9,556 bases of DNA, from contig JAEUIX010000104.1 of assembly GCA_016794945.1 (NCBI GenBank), positions 1-9,556 of the forward strand, read 5' to 3'. The notes under the pieces are model-generated. The model was not told where the DNA came from. It ran no database searches and was given only the letters and a program-made list of their open reading frames with translations. The position numbers were made by a program, and so were the translations under genes. Positions 1 to 7,116 of this stretch are shown one piece after another (the first letter of the stretch is position 1; every line of letters starts with the position of its first letter). This DNA is from Phycisphaerae bacterium. Its GTDB lineage: Bacteria > Planctomycetota > Phycisphaerae > Phycisphaerales > UBA1924.

Positions 1-764
1 CCGCCGCCGCGTTCCGGCTCATCAAGGCCGACGACATCGTCGAGGCGAGCAACTACGTCCGCGCCGGGCTCCGGGCGTACATGAGCGCGCGCGCCGGCGC
101 CCCCGACCGCACCGCCGACGCGCTGGCGATGATCGGGCGCGCCGTGCCGGCGACGGCCATGACCGACGCCATGTCCTTCTCCGTCGCCCGCGCCCAGCTC
201 GGCCTGGCCGAGCAGCGCGAGCGCGGCATGGCGACGCTCCGGCGGCTGTGCGACTCGACCGACAAGGTCGTCGCCGCCGAGTCGCTCAAGACCGTCGCCG
301 GCATGCTCTACGGCGACGGCAAGTACGCCGAGTCGGCCGAGCTCTACCGCAAGGCGCTGGCCATCCGCCCCGACGACGCCGAGGTGCTCAACAACCTCGC
401 GTTCACGCTCTCGGCCCACCTGCTCAAGCACGACGAGGCCCTTCCCCTGGCCCAGAAGGCCGTCGAGCTGATGCCGAACAACGCCAGCATCCTCGACACC
501 CTCGGGTCGGTCCACCTGGCCATGCGCGACTACGACAAGGCCGAGGCCGTCCTGGCCCGGGCCGTGGCCGCCGCCGGTTCGCCGGCGGAGAAGACCATGC
601 CGCTGGTGCACAGCATCATCACCCGGCTGGAGAAGGGCGACCGGACCGGGGCCGACCAGCTCAAGCGCGAGCTCGACCTGGCCGTCGATCAGGACCGTCG
701 CATCGCCGAACGCTACGGAAAGGAACTGGAGTCGCTCCGCAAACGTCTGGATAACCGCAACTGA
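1..764 (+). CDS. TPR-repeat protein, 5' end missing
   Basis: The reading frame is open from base 3 to the TGA at 762-764, so the gene begins upstream of the window. The in-frame ATG at 81 is an internal methionine or at best an alternative start. The C-terminal half holds about three consecutive tetratricopeptide repeats of 34 residues (bases about 276-581). They show the usual pattern of small residues at the helix crossings, an N-N-L-A-F helix in the second repeat and an L-G-x-x-H-L-A helix in the third, each with D-Y/K-x-E/K-A motifs before helix B. A charged Arg/Lys/Glu-rich helix closes the protein. TPR arrays are protein-protein scaffolds, and such proteins often sit in exopolysaccharide loci next to Wzz/BY-kinase genes, as here. 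The specific partner and the N-terminal half cannot be judged. The TPR call is firm; a role in polysaccharide assembly is inference from context. Confidence 0.85.
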   Translation, partial: AAAFRLIKADDIVEASNYVRAGLRAYMSARAGAPDRTADALAMIGRAVPATAMTDAMSFSVARAQLGLAEQRERGMATLRRLCDSTDKVVAAESLKTVAGMLYGDGKYAESAELYRKALAIRPDDAEVLNNLAFTLSAHLLKHDEALPLAQKAVELMPNNASILDTLGSVHLAMRDYDKAEAVLARAVAAAGSPAEKTMPLVHSIITRLEKGDRTGADQLKRELDLAVDQDRRIAERYGKELESLRKRLDNRN

Positions 765-809
765 TCAGGGGCCGATACCCGCGCCCCGATCTCGCCGATG
801 AATGCCCGA

Positions 810-826
810 CGGGCGCTGCGCGCCCG
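810..826 (+). other. GC-rich hairpin between TPR and Wzz genes
   Basis: Bases 810-816 and 820-826 are perfect reverse complements (CGGGCGC and GCGCCCG) around a TGC loop, giving a 7-bp stem 45 bases after the TPR stop codon. No T-run follows, so it is not a classic intrinsic terminator. It could slow or attenuate transcription, or be a structured part of the leader of the next gene. In DNA this GC-rich such hairpins also arise by chance. Confidence 0.3.
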
Positions 827-839
827 CCGTTGGACCCCC

Positions 840-846
840 GGAAGGA
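840..846 (+). promoter_or_regulatory. Ribosome binding site of the Wzz/BY-kinase gene
   Basis: GGAAGGA lies 7 bases before the ATG at 854. This decides the start in favour of that ATG over the in-frame TTG at 830, which would lie upstream of this Shine-Dalgarno-like sequence. Confidence 0.65.
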
Positions 847-853
847 CCCCGCC

Positions 854-3061
854 ATGAGCACCATGACCGCCGCACGACCCGCCGCCAGCCGGCCAGCCGC
901 ACCCGCCGGCCCCGGGGTGCCGACCGTCGCACTCAACCCGCTGAAGATCGTCGTCCAGTACCGGTATTGGCTCATCGCCTCGGTCATCGTCGGCGGCGTC
1001 GTCGGCATCGCGGCACACCTGGCATTCCGCACGCTCAGCCCTCTCTACCGGGCCACCACCACCTACCAGGCGCTGCCGCCCATCGCCGACCCCCTGAAGC
1101 CCGACGTCAGCACCGTCGACCGCGAAGAGTTCGAGCGGTACGTCCAGACTCAGACCCGCATCATCACCTCCGAACGGCTCATCCGCGACGCCGTCGTCAA
1201 CGACACCAGCCTGCCCGCCACCGAGTGGGCCAAGGGCCACATGGCCGGCGGCCGCCTCGACCCCGGCACCGCCGTCGAGGACCTCAAGGACCTCGTCCGC
1301 GCCCGCGTCGTCGCCGGAACCTCGCTCATCGAGGTCAGCGTCACCACCCGCGTGCCCAACGACGCCAAGCTCATCGCCGAGGCCGTCCACCGCGCCTACT
1401 TCAAGGACCTCTCGGCCAGCGGCAAGGTCCGCGGCACCGAGCAGCGCGAACCGCTCAACGTCGAACTCAACAGCATCGGCACCGAAATCCGACGCATCGA
1501 CTCGCTCATCGCCCAGCGCCAGAACGAGCGCGGCATCACCGGCGGCGAGAACGACAGCACCGACGCCGAGTACGTCCGCATCTACATGCTGCAGCCCGCC
1601 GTCGCCGAGATCACCCAGCGGTTCGAGCGGGCCCGCGTCCGCGTCGCCACGCTCGAGGCCCAGCTCAAGCCCGGCCAGGCCATCACCTACACCGACGAGC
1701 AGCGCGACGAGGCCGAGCGCGACCCCGTGCTGATGGGCCTCAAGCAGCGCATGGCCCAGATCCGCACCGAGATGGCAGCCAAGGAGCAGTCCGGCCTGGG
1801 CGCCGAGCACAAGGAAATGGTCTCGCTCCGCAAGCTCGCCGAGCAGACCGAGGCCGAGCTCAACAACGAACGCGAGCGCATCCTCCGCAAGCTCTTCGAC
1901 GCCGAGTACGACAAGACGCGCCAGGCCCGTGACGCCGCCGACGCCGAGCTCAAGGAACTCACCCGCCAGCTCAACGAGGCGATCCGCCGCCGCCAGGACA
2001 TCGCGCGCGCCCTGACCGAGATCCAGCTGCTCAAGGCCGACCGCGAGAAGCTCGTGATCCGCCAGGCCGAGCTCCGCGCCGCCATCGCCGGCATCGACGT
2101 CACAACCGGCCTGGACCGGCTGGAACGCATCGGCCGCGTCCGGCGCGTCGAAGAGGCCAAGACCCCCGACCGCCTGTTCTTCCCCAGGCTCGAGATCATG
2201 CTCCCCCTGGGCATCATCGCCGTCGTCGGCCTGGCCGTCGGCGTCATCGTCCTCCGCGAGATCGTCGACCAGCGCGTCAAGGGCCCGTCGGACGTGTCCC
2301 TGGTCCGCGGCGTGCGCGTGCTCGGCATCGTCCCCAGCGCCGACGAGGACCCGTCACGCCCCGCCAGCGTCGAGACCGCCTTCCGCGACAGCCCCACCGG
2401 CGCCGTCAGCGAGGGCTTCCGGCAGGTCCGGGGCCAGGTCGTCAAGCGGCTCGGCCAGACCGGCGCCAAGAGCCTGCTGGTCCTCTCGGGCGCCCCGGGC
2501 TCGGGAGCCACGTCCACCGCCAGCAACCTCGCCATGAGCATGGCCGCCAGCGACCTGAAGGTCCTGGTCATCGACGCCAACTTCCGCCGCCCCGCCATGC
2601 ACCGCGTCTTCAAGCTCGCCGAAGGCCCCGGCCTGGGTGACGTGCTCATGCACAAGAACACCCTCGACGACGCCGTGCAGCAGACCTCCGTCGCCAACCT
2701 CAGCCTCCTGGCCGCCGGCAGCGGCCCCAGCCGCGCCGTGCCCGAACGCCTCGCCACCGAGACGATGAGCCAGGTCATCAAGGCCGCCGCCGCCAAGTAC
2801 GACGTCGTCATCGTCGACACGGCCCCGGCCATGATCGCCGGCGAGGGCCTCGCCCTGGCCAACCGCTGCGACGCCGTCTGCCTCGTCGTCCGCGCCTTCA
2901 GCGAGAAGCGCGGCCTCATCGCCCGCCTGCGCGACCAGCTCGCCGACGCCAAGGCCGAGTTCCTCGGCGTCGTCGTCAACGGCGTCCGCAGCGCCTCGGG
3001 CGGTTACCTCCGCAAGAACATCAAGGCCGCGTCGGACTACCAGTCCGGCGCCGCGGCCTGA
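854..3061 (+). CDS. Wzz-type chain-length regulator fused to a degenerate BY-kinase domain
   Basis: The 735-residue inner-membrane protein has the polysaccharide co-polymerase plan. It shows a Pro/Ala-rich cytoplasmic head (1-27), TM1 (about 39-58), a long periplasmic region rich in coiled coil (about 250-430), TM2 (about 446-468) preceded by prolines, and a cytoplasmic BY-kinase-like domain (about 520-735). Family members set polymer length and, through tyrosine autophosphorylation, gate Wzx/Wzy-type export. The kinase part keeps the oligomerisation motif E-x2-R-x2-R (520-526) and a Walker B (VVIVDTAP, Asp655). The P-loop reads APGSGATST, with Ala552 where the family has the catalytic Lys. 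Walker A' reads IDANFRRP, with Asn576 replacing the usual second Asp. The tail has only two tyrosines (718, 729) instead of a dense Tyr cluster. The fold assignment is strong, but catalytic activity is doubtful. The upstream gap is 89 bases and an epimerase gene follows after 17 bases. Confidence 0.9.
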   Translation: MSTMTAARPAASRPAAPAGPGVPTVALNPLKIVVQYRYWLIASVIVGGVVGIAAHLAFRTLSPLYRATTTYQALPPIADPLKPDVSTVDREEFERYVQTQTRIITSERLIRDAVVNDTSLPATEWAKGHMAGGRLDPGTAVEDLKDLVRARVVAGTSLIEVSVTTRVPNDAKLIAEAVHRAYFKDLSASGKVRGTEQREPLNVELNSIGTEIRRIDSLIAQRQNERGITGGENDSTDAEYVRIYMLQPAVAEITQRFERARVRVATLEAQLKPGQAITYTDEQRDEAERDPVLMGLKQRMAQIRTEMAAKEQSGLGAEHKEMVSLRKLAEQTEAELNNERERILRKLFDAEYDKTRQARDAADAELKELTRQLNEAIRRRQDIARALTEIQLLKADREKLVIRQAELRAAIAGIDVTTGLDRLERIGRVRRVEEAKTPDRLFFPRLEIMLPLGIIAVVGLAVGVIVLREIVDQRVKGPSDVSLVRGVRVLGIVPSADEDPSRPASVETAFRDSPTGAVSEGFRQVRGQVVKRLGQTGAKSLLVLSGAPGSGATSTASNLAMSMAASDLKVLVIDANFRRPAMHRVFKLAEGPGLGDVLMHKNTLDDAVQQTSVANLSLLAAGSGPSRAVPERLATETMSQVIKAAAAKYDVVIVDTAPAMIAGEGLALANRCDAVCLVVRAFSEKRGLIARLRDQLADAKAEFLGVVVNGVRSASGGYLRKNIKAASDYQSGAAA

Positions 3062-3078
3062 AGCCCGCGGCCGCAGCC

Positions 3079-4143
3079 GTGACCGCCGACGCGCCACAGA
3101 GCGACCCCCGCGCCCCAGGCCCGGGGGCGGTGCGCCCCCGGCGCGTGCTCGTGACCGGCGGCGCCGGCTTCATCGGCTCGCACCTGACCGATCTGCTCCT
3201 GGCCAGGGGCGACGCCGTCACCGTGGTCGACAGCCTCACCACAGGCCGCCGGTCCAACCTCCCCGAGTCCCACCCGCGCCTGCGGTTCATCGAAGCCTGC
3301 CTCGCCGACGCCCTGGGAGCCTTCGGGCACGGCGAGCGCTTCGACGAGATCTATCACCTGGCCGCGGCCGTCGGCGTGCGGCTGGTGATGGAGCAGCCCA
3401 TCGCCGCCATCGACACCAACGTCGAGCAAACCTCGGCGCTGCTGCGCTTCGCCGCCGAGCGCGGGCCGGGCGGGGCCCCGTGCCCGACGCTCATCGCCTC
3501 CAGCAGCGAGGTGTACGGCAAGCCCGACAAGCAGGTCTTCAGCGAGGACGATGACGTGGTCTACGGCCCCACCACCAAGGGCCGGTGGTCCTACGCCTGC
3601 ACCAAGGCGATCGACGAGTACCTGGCCCTGGCCTATCACCAGCAGCGAGGCCTGCCGGCGGTGGTCGCCCGATTCTTCAACACCGTCGGACCGCGCCAGG
3701 TCGGGGCCTACGGCATGGTCCTGCCCAACTTCGTCGAGGCGGCCGTGGCCGGCCGCCCGCTGGTGGTCCACGGCGACGGCCGCCAGTCGCGGTGCTTCTG
3801 CGACGTGCGCGACGTCGTGCGGGCCCTGCCGGCGCTGCTGGGCTCCGCCGGCGCACCGGGGCGCGTGTTCAACGTCGGGGCCGATGAGCCCGTCACCATC
3901 CTGGCCCTGGCCGAGCTGGTCGTCGCGACGCTGCGAAGCCCCTCGCCGGTGCGCCTGGTGCCGTACGACGCCGTCTGGACCGCCGGCTTCGAGGACCTGC
4001 GTCACCGTCGCCCGGACCTGACCCGCCTTCGGGCCCAGATCAGCTTCAGGCCCGAGCGCCCACTGACCGACACCATCCTGGACCTGGCCGCCGAGATCCG
4101 CGCCCGTCCCGCCAGGCCCGCCCCCACGGAGCCCCGCCCGTGA
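3079..4143 (+). CDS. NAD-dependent epimerase/dehydratase (extended SDR, UDP-glucuronate decarboxylase-like)
   Basis: This extended short-chain dehydrogenase most likely acts on a nucleotide-diphospho-sugar in the cytoplasm to supply a precursor for the polysaccharide. The Rossmann glycine motif TGGAGFIGS is at residues 26-34. Asp51 at the end of strand 2 indicates NAD rather than NADP. The catalytic Ser cluster SSSEVYG starts at 141, and the Y-x3-K pair is Tyr172/Lys176. Substrate-side signatures include RFFNTVGPRQ (198-207) and the SRCFCDVRDVV motif near 237-247. The C-terminal GFEDLRHRRPD pattern is shared with UDP-glucuronate decarboxylase and UDP-glucose 4-epimerase relatives, so exact chemistry cannot be fixed. 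The GTG at 3079 is the earliest start after the upstream stop, but it lacks a clear ribosome site and adds an Ala/Pro-rich leader. An in-frame GTG at 3130, behind a G-run, would start just before the Rossmann strand and is a real alternative. Confidence 0.9.
   Translation: MTADAPQSDPRAPGPGAVRPRRVLVTGGAGFIGSHLTDLLLARGDAVTVVDSLTTGRRSNLPESHPRLRFIEACLADALGAFGHGERFDEIYHLAAAVGVRLVMEQPIAAIDTNVEQTSALLRFAAERGPGGAPCPTLIASSSEVYGKPDKQVFSEDDDVVYGPTTKGRWSYACTKAIDEYLALAYHQQRGLPAVVARFFNTVGPRQVGAYGMVLPNFVEAAVAGRPLVVHGDGRQSRCFCDVRDVVRALPALLGSAGAPGRVFNVGADEPVTILALAELVVATLRSPSPVRLVPYDAVWTAGFEDLRHRRPDLTRLRAQISFRPERPLTDTILDLAAEIRARPARPAPTEPRP
4128..4131 (+). promoter_or_regulatory. Ribosome binding site of the sugar-phosphate transferase gene
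   Basis: GGAG lies within the last codons of the epimerase gene, 8 bases before the GTG at 4140. The start (GTG 4140-4142) and the upstream stop (TGA 4141-4143) overlap as GTGA, an arrangement typical of translational coupling. Confidence 0.55.
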
Positions 4144-5588
4144 CCGCACCCCCGGCCGCCCCCGCGACCACCGCCGATCCCGCGGTCCTCGACCAGGTCC
4201 GCCAGATGGGCCAGACGCTCGACGTGCTCAAGGGCCGGCACGCCGAGCTGTCGCGCGCCGTCGGCCTGGACCAGTCCGCCGCCGCCCAGAACGGCTGGGA
4301 CGTGCTCTACGGCTACGCCATCATCTTCCTCGTCGCATTCGGCATCACCCTGCTGGCCACCCCCGTGATGCGCCGCCTGGCCATCGCCAACAACGTCATC
4401 GACCACCCCGACGAAACCCGCAAGGAGCACCGCTTCCCCATCGCCTACCTCGGCGGCGTCGCGGTCTTCCTGGGCATCCTCGGGGCCATGGCCTTCGCGT
4501 TCATGAACCCGCTCCACGGGCTCATCGCGTTCCACAAGACCGTCTACGCCCTGCCCGACGGCGTCCCCCCGCCGGTGCCGATGTCCATCATCCTCGGCAT
4601 GACCGTCGTCATGATCGTCGGTCTGCTCGACGACATCATCAGCATCTCGCCGTGGCAGAAGGTCGGCGGCCAGCTCCTGGCCGCCGCGGCGCTGGCCTAC
4701 GAGGACATCGGCGTCAAGGTCGCCAAGCAGGTGCTCACGCCGATCGGCCAGTGGATCGGCAACGCCGACCTCAAGTGGGTGCTGCACCTGCCGGTGTCGC
4801 TGCCGATCTTCGGCAGCGAGGTGTCGTTCGACCTCATCTACTGGACCGGCACGGCCGTGATCGCGGTGTTCGTGCTCGGCGCGTGCAACGCCTCGAACCT
4901 CATCGACGGCCTCGACGGCCTGCTCTCGGGCGTCACCGCCATCGCCGGCGCCGGCCTGCTGTGCGTTGCCCTGGTGATGGCCGCCGGCGACAACGGCCCG
5001 CTCGACGCGACCCGCATCATCCTCTGCCTGGCGCTCATGGGCGCGTGCATGGGATTCCTGCCGCATAATTTCAACCCCGCCAGCATCTTCCTGGGCGACG
5101 CCGGCTCGCTCATGCTCGGCTACGTCACCATCGTCATCATCCTCACCCTCGGCGACCAGGGCCAGACCAACCTGGTGCTGGCCGGCCTGATCATCTACGC
5201 CATCCCGATCATCGACACCGCCCTGGCGATCGTCCGCCGCAAGCTCGCCGGTCAGAAGATCTCCGCCGCCGACAACAACCACCTGCACCACATCCTCAAG
5301 CGCAAGCTCGGCGTCAAGGGCGCCGTGTTCACGCTCTACGCCCTGGGGGCCGGCTTCGCCGCCCTGGGCTATGCCCTGACCGAGGGCCGCAGCCGCGTCA
5401 CCTACATCCTCGTCGCCGTCTTCCTCTCGTTCATCGGTGTCATCGCGCTCAAGGCCGCCCGCCGGCAGGTCTTCGAGGCAGAGGCCCAGCGTCTGCGCCG
5501 GGCCGACAAGACCGGCCCCGGCACGCCCGAAGCTCCCGCCGGCCCCGCCCCCGCGCCGGCCGCCGCCCACACGCCCGCCAAGGCCTGA
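4140..5588 (+). CDS. WecA/MraY-family polyprenyl-phosphate sugar-1-phosphate transferase
   Basis: This multi-pass membrane enzyme transfers a sugar-1-phosphate from a UDP-sugar to undecaprenyl phosphate, the first committed step of lipid-linked polysaccharide synthesis. Conserved landmarks appear in family order: a D-H-P-D-E-T-R-K-x-H loop (88-97) followed by a Gly-Gly helix (105-106), the Mg2+-binding pair Asp164-Asp165 in GLLDD, NLIDGLDG (253-260), IFLGDAGS (316-323), and the HLHH cluster (381-384) preceded by D378. The 482-residue length exceeds that of typical WecA proteins. The excess is an N-terminal cytoplasmic stretch of about 50 residues with a probable amphipathic helix (15-42), plus an Ala/Pro-rich tail from about 458. 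The substrate sugar cannot be read from sequence; WecA-like GlcNAc transfer is the default guess. A MraY role is less likely because the context is exopolysaccharide rather than division and cell-wall genes. Confidence 0.92.
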   Translation: MTAPPAAPATTADPAVLDQVRQMGQTLDVLKGRHAELSRAVGLDQSAAAQNGWDVLYGYAIIFLVAFGITLLATPVMRRLAIANNVIDHPDETRKEHRFPIAYLGGVAVFLGILGAMAFAFMNPLHGLIAFHKTVYALPDGVPPPVPMSIILGMTVVMIVGLLDDIISISPWQKVGGQLLAAAALAYEDIGVKVAKQVLTPIGQWIGNADLKWVLHLPVSLPIFGSEVSFDLIYWTGTAVIAVFVLGACNASNLIDGLDGLLSGVTAIAGAGLLCVALVMAAGDNGPLDATRIILCLALMGACMGFLPHNFNPASIFLGDAGSLMLGYVTIVIILTLGDQGQTNLVLAGLIIYAIPIIDTALAIVRRKLAGQKISAADNNHLHHILKRKLGVKGAVFTLYALGAGFAALGYALTEGRSRVTYILVAVFLSFIGVIALKAARRQVFEAEAQRLRRADKTGPGTPEAPAGPAPAPAAAHTPAKA

Positions 5589-5603
5589 TCCCGGCCACCC
5601 CGT

Positions 5604-5609
5604 ATACTC
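5604..5609 (+). promoter_or_regulatory. Candidate -10 box (TATACT) directly before parA
   Basis: TATACT matches the bacterial -10 consensus TATAAT at five of six positions and stands out in GC-rich DNA. Its last base is 5 bases before the ATG at 5615, so transcription would begin at or next to the start codon, giving a leaderless mRNA. No convincing -35 box and no Shine-Dalgarno sequence lie in the 26-base gap. A related GTAAACT sits at 7047-7053. Confidence 0.45.
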
Positions 5610-5614
5610 GGCGC

Positions 5615-6544
5615 ATGCACGGAGGCGGGCTCCCGGCGAGCCGGATCATCGCGCTCATGAACCAGAAGGGCGGCGTGGGCAAGACCACGACCGCCGTCAA
5701 TCTCGCCGCGGGCATCGCCCTGCAGGGCCGCCGCTGCCTGCTCATCGACCTGGACCCCCAGGCCCACGCCACGCTGCACCTGGGCGTGCAGCCCGACGGC
5801 GAACGCCCCACGGTGTACGACCTGCTGCTCGAGCCGCGCCTGCCCATCGAGGAGACGGTCGTCGCCGCCCGGCCCAACCTCGACCTCGTCCCGGCCGAGA
5901 CCAACCTCGCCGGCGTCGAAACCGAACTGGCCGGCGCTCCCGACCGCCTCACGCGCCTGAGGAACGCCATCGAGCGCGCCGCCGAGCCGTGGGAGTTCAT
6001 CCTCATCGACTGCCCCCCCTCGCTCGGCCTGCTCACGCTCAACGGCCTGGCCGTCGCCCGCGAGGTGTTCATCCCCATGCAAGCGCAGTTCCTGGCCCTG
6101 CACGGCGTCGGCAAGCTCATGGAGACCGTCGCCATGGTCGGCCGACAGGTCAACCCGCGACTGGCCGTCACCGGCGTGGTCCTGTGCGTCCACGACTCCA
6201 CCACCACCCACGCGCGCGAAGTCGTCGACGACCTCGACGCGTTCTTCGAGCAGAGCCGACAGTCCGACGTCGCCTGGCGCTCCGCCCGCGTCTACCGCCC
6301 GGCCATCCGCCGCAACATCAAGCTCGCCGAGTGCCCGAGCTTCGGCAAGACCATCTTCGAGTACGCCCCCTGGTGCCCCGGCGGTATCGACTACCGCAAG
6401 CTCGCCGAGGTCATCGTCTCGGAGTGGGACACCCTCCGCGCCCGCCGCGCAGCCTCTGAGTCCGATCCCGCCCCCGCGGCCGCCGAGGCCCCCGCGGTCG
6501 TCACCACCGCCGCGGCACGAACCAAGCCCACCCCCACGGCCTAG
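5615..6544 (+). CDS. ParA/Soj-family ATPase
   Basis: This 309-residue cytoplasmic ATPase belongs to the family that positions DNA or protein cargo through ATP-dependent dimerisation and nucleoid binding. The deviant Walker A KGGVGKTT (18-25) carries both the signature Lys18 and the phosphate-binding Lys23. The second motif is LLIDLDPQ (42-49), and Walker B is ILIDCPPS (129-136). The RNIKLAECPSFGKTI segment (233-247) is diagnostic of the Soj/ParA branch rather than MinD or BY-kinases. The ATG at 5615 is needed because the next in-frame ATG (5657) would remove the first beta-strand. A GGAGG at 5621-5625 lies inside the coding region and serves no visible start. The last 30 residues are Ala/Pro-rich. 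No parB or parS-like site is visible nearby, so this is an orphan here. It may position a membrane or surface system encoded around it, or be a chromosome-segregation protein whose partner lies elsewhere. Confidence 0.93.
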   Translation: MHGGGLPASRIIALMNQKGGVGKTTTAVNLAAGIALQGRRCLLIDLDPQAHATLHLGVQPDGERPTVYDLLLEPRLPIEETVVAARPNLDLVPAETNLAGVETELAGAPDRLTRLRNAIERAAEPWEFILIDCPPSLGLLTLNGLAVAREVFIPMQAQFLALHGVGKLMETVAMVGRQVNPRLAVTGVVLCVHDSTTTHAREVVDDLDAFFEQSRQSDVAWRSARVYRPAIRRNIKLAECPSFGKTIFEYAPWCPGGIDYRKLAEVIVSEWDTLRARRAASESDPAPAAAEAPAVVTTAAARTKPTPTA

Positions 6545-6553
6545 GCCACGCGC

Positions 6554-6994
6554 GTGCCGTCCGCACCCACCCCGCAGCCCGGCTCCCGCGCCCCGAGGAT
6601 CCGCCGTTGGGCGTTCCTCGCGTTCACGCTCGCGCTGCTGGCGGCCACGCTCTGGCCCAACCTCAAGGTGCCCGTCGTCGTTCCCCGCACCGATCTGTGG
6701 GTGCACGCCGGTTCTTTCGGAACCTGGACCCTGCTGCTGGCCTTCAGCGGCCTGGTGGGGGCGTGGCCCCGGGACTGGACCATTGCCAGGTGCGGGGTGA
6801 TCGGCCTGGCGTTTTCCGGTGCGAACGAGCTGGCCCAGGGGATCCCGGCCGTGCATCGCGTGGTCGATGTCAGCGACTTCCTAGCCAATGCGCTGGGCGT
6901 GGCGCTGGCCGTCGGGGCTCTGATCGTGCTGGCCCGGGTGTTTCCTCCATCCGGCCGGCGCGACGACCGGGGGTTCTCCGACGCCCGGCCGTGA
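6554..6994 (+). CDS. VanZ-like membrane protein
   Basis: This 146-residue protein has about four hydrophobic segments and the VanZ-like residue pattern. An N-terminal TM segment (about 18-34) precedes a conserved-type His51, then an N-E-L-x-Q motif (Glu92, Gln95) and the R-x2-D-x2-D-x3-N-x2-G loop (Arg102, Asp105, Asp108, Asn112, Gly115) before the last helix. The founding VanZ gives low-level teicoplanin resistance, but most relatives are of unknown function and many sit in exopolysaccharide or exosortase-associated loci. No resistance role should be read from this. Translation begins at a GTG 9 bases after the parA TAG, without an obvious ribosome site, so it is probably co-transcribed with parA. 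The first 17 residues are Pro/Arg-rich and cytoplasmic. Confidence 0.8.
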   Translation: MPSAPTPQPGSRAPRIRRWAFLAFTLALLAATLWPNLKVPVVVPRTDLWVHAGSFGTWTLLLAFSGLVGAWPRDWTIARCGVIGLAFSGANELAQGIPAVHRVVDVSDFLANALGVALAVGALIVLARVFPPSGRRDDRGFSDARP

Positions 6995-7046
6995 TCTCCG
7001 GTGCATGTTCGGGTGCGACGCAACTCCCATCCCCGCCGGGACTTCG

Positions 7047-7053
7047 GTAAACT
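7047..7053 (+). promoter_or_regulatory. Candidate -10 box (GTAAACT) before the GspE-like gene
   Basis: In the 128-base gap after the VanZ-like gene, TAAACT (7048-7053) keeps the key T1, A2 and T6 of a -10 element. It lies in a short AT-rich island of otherwise GC-rich DNA. Transcription would start near 7060, giving a leader of about 60 bases that contains the alternative hairpins at 7075-7116. No clear -35 box is seen. It shares the GTAWACT core with the box before parA. Confidence 0.35.
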
Positions 7054-7074
7054 TGCTTCCCCTACCCGACGGGA

Positions 7075-7116
7075 TCCCGGGCCATCGAGGCCCGGTCCGC
7101 CGGGCCTGCCCCGGGA
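7075..7116 (+). promoter_or_regulatory. Leader with mutually exclusive hairpins that can mask the ribosome site
   Basis: Three 7-base segments compete. CCGGGCC (7077-7083) pairs perfectly with GGCCCGG (7089-7095) around a 5-base loop. The same GGCCCGG also pairs perfectly with a second CCGGGCC (7100-7106) around TCCG. In the second fold TCCCGGG (7075-7081) is free to pair with CCCGGGA (7110-7116), covering most of the GGGAG ribosome site (7113-7117), which is 5 bases before the ATG at 7123. One fold therefore exposes the ribosome site and the other masks it. The pairings are exact by inspection; function is inference, and GC-rich DNA forms such pairs readily. Confidence 0.35.

Noticed and set aside
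830..832. TTG as start of the Wzz/BY-kinase gene
   Set aside because: The GGAAGGA ribosome site at 840-846 lies downstream of it and is well spaced for the ATG at 854.
802..1932. Overlapping plus-strand frame of 376 codons inside the Wzz/BY-kinase gene
   Set aside because: The product is an Arg/Pro/His-rich out-of-frame shadow with no domain, while the overlapping frame gives a full Wzz/BY-kinase protein.
5064..5069. CATAAT as an internal -10 box within the transferase gene
   Set aside because: It encodes the conserved His-Asn before the IFLGDAGS motif, has no -35 box, and no gene starts within the next 500 bases.
4002..5570. Long minus-strand open frame (522 codons) opposite the transferase gene
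   Set aside because: It mirrors the codon structure of the WecA/MraY-like gene; the composition is repetitive and charged, with no motif.
5574..5588. Identical 14-base ends (CCGCCAAGGCCTGA) of the transferase and GspE-like genes as a repeat or recombination site
   Set aside because: Both encode an Ala-Lys-Ala-stop tail with the preferred codons of the genome; codon bias explains the identity and no flanking similarity was seen.
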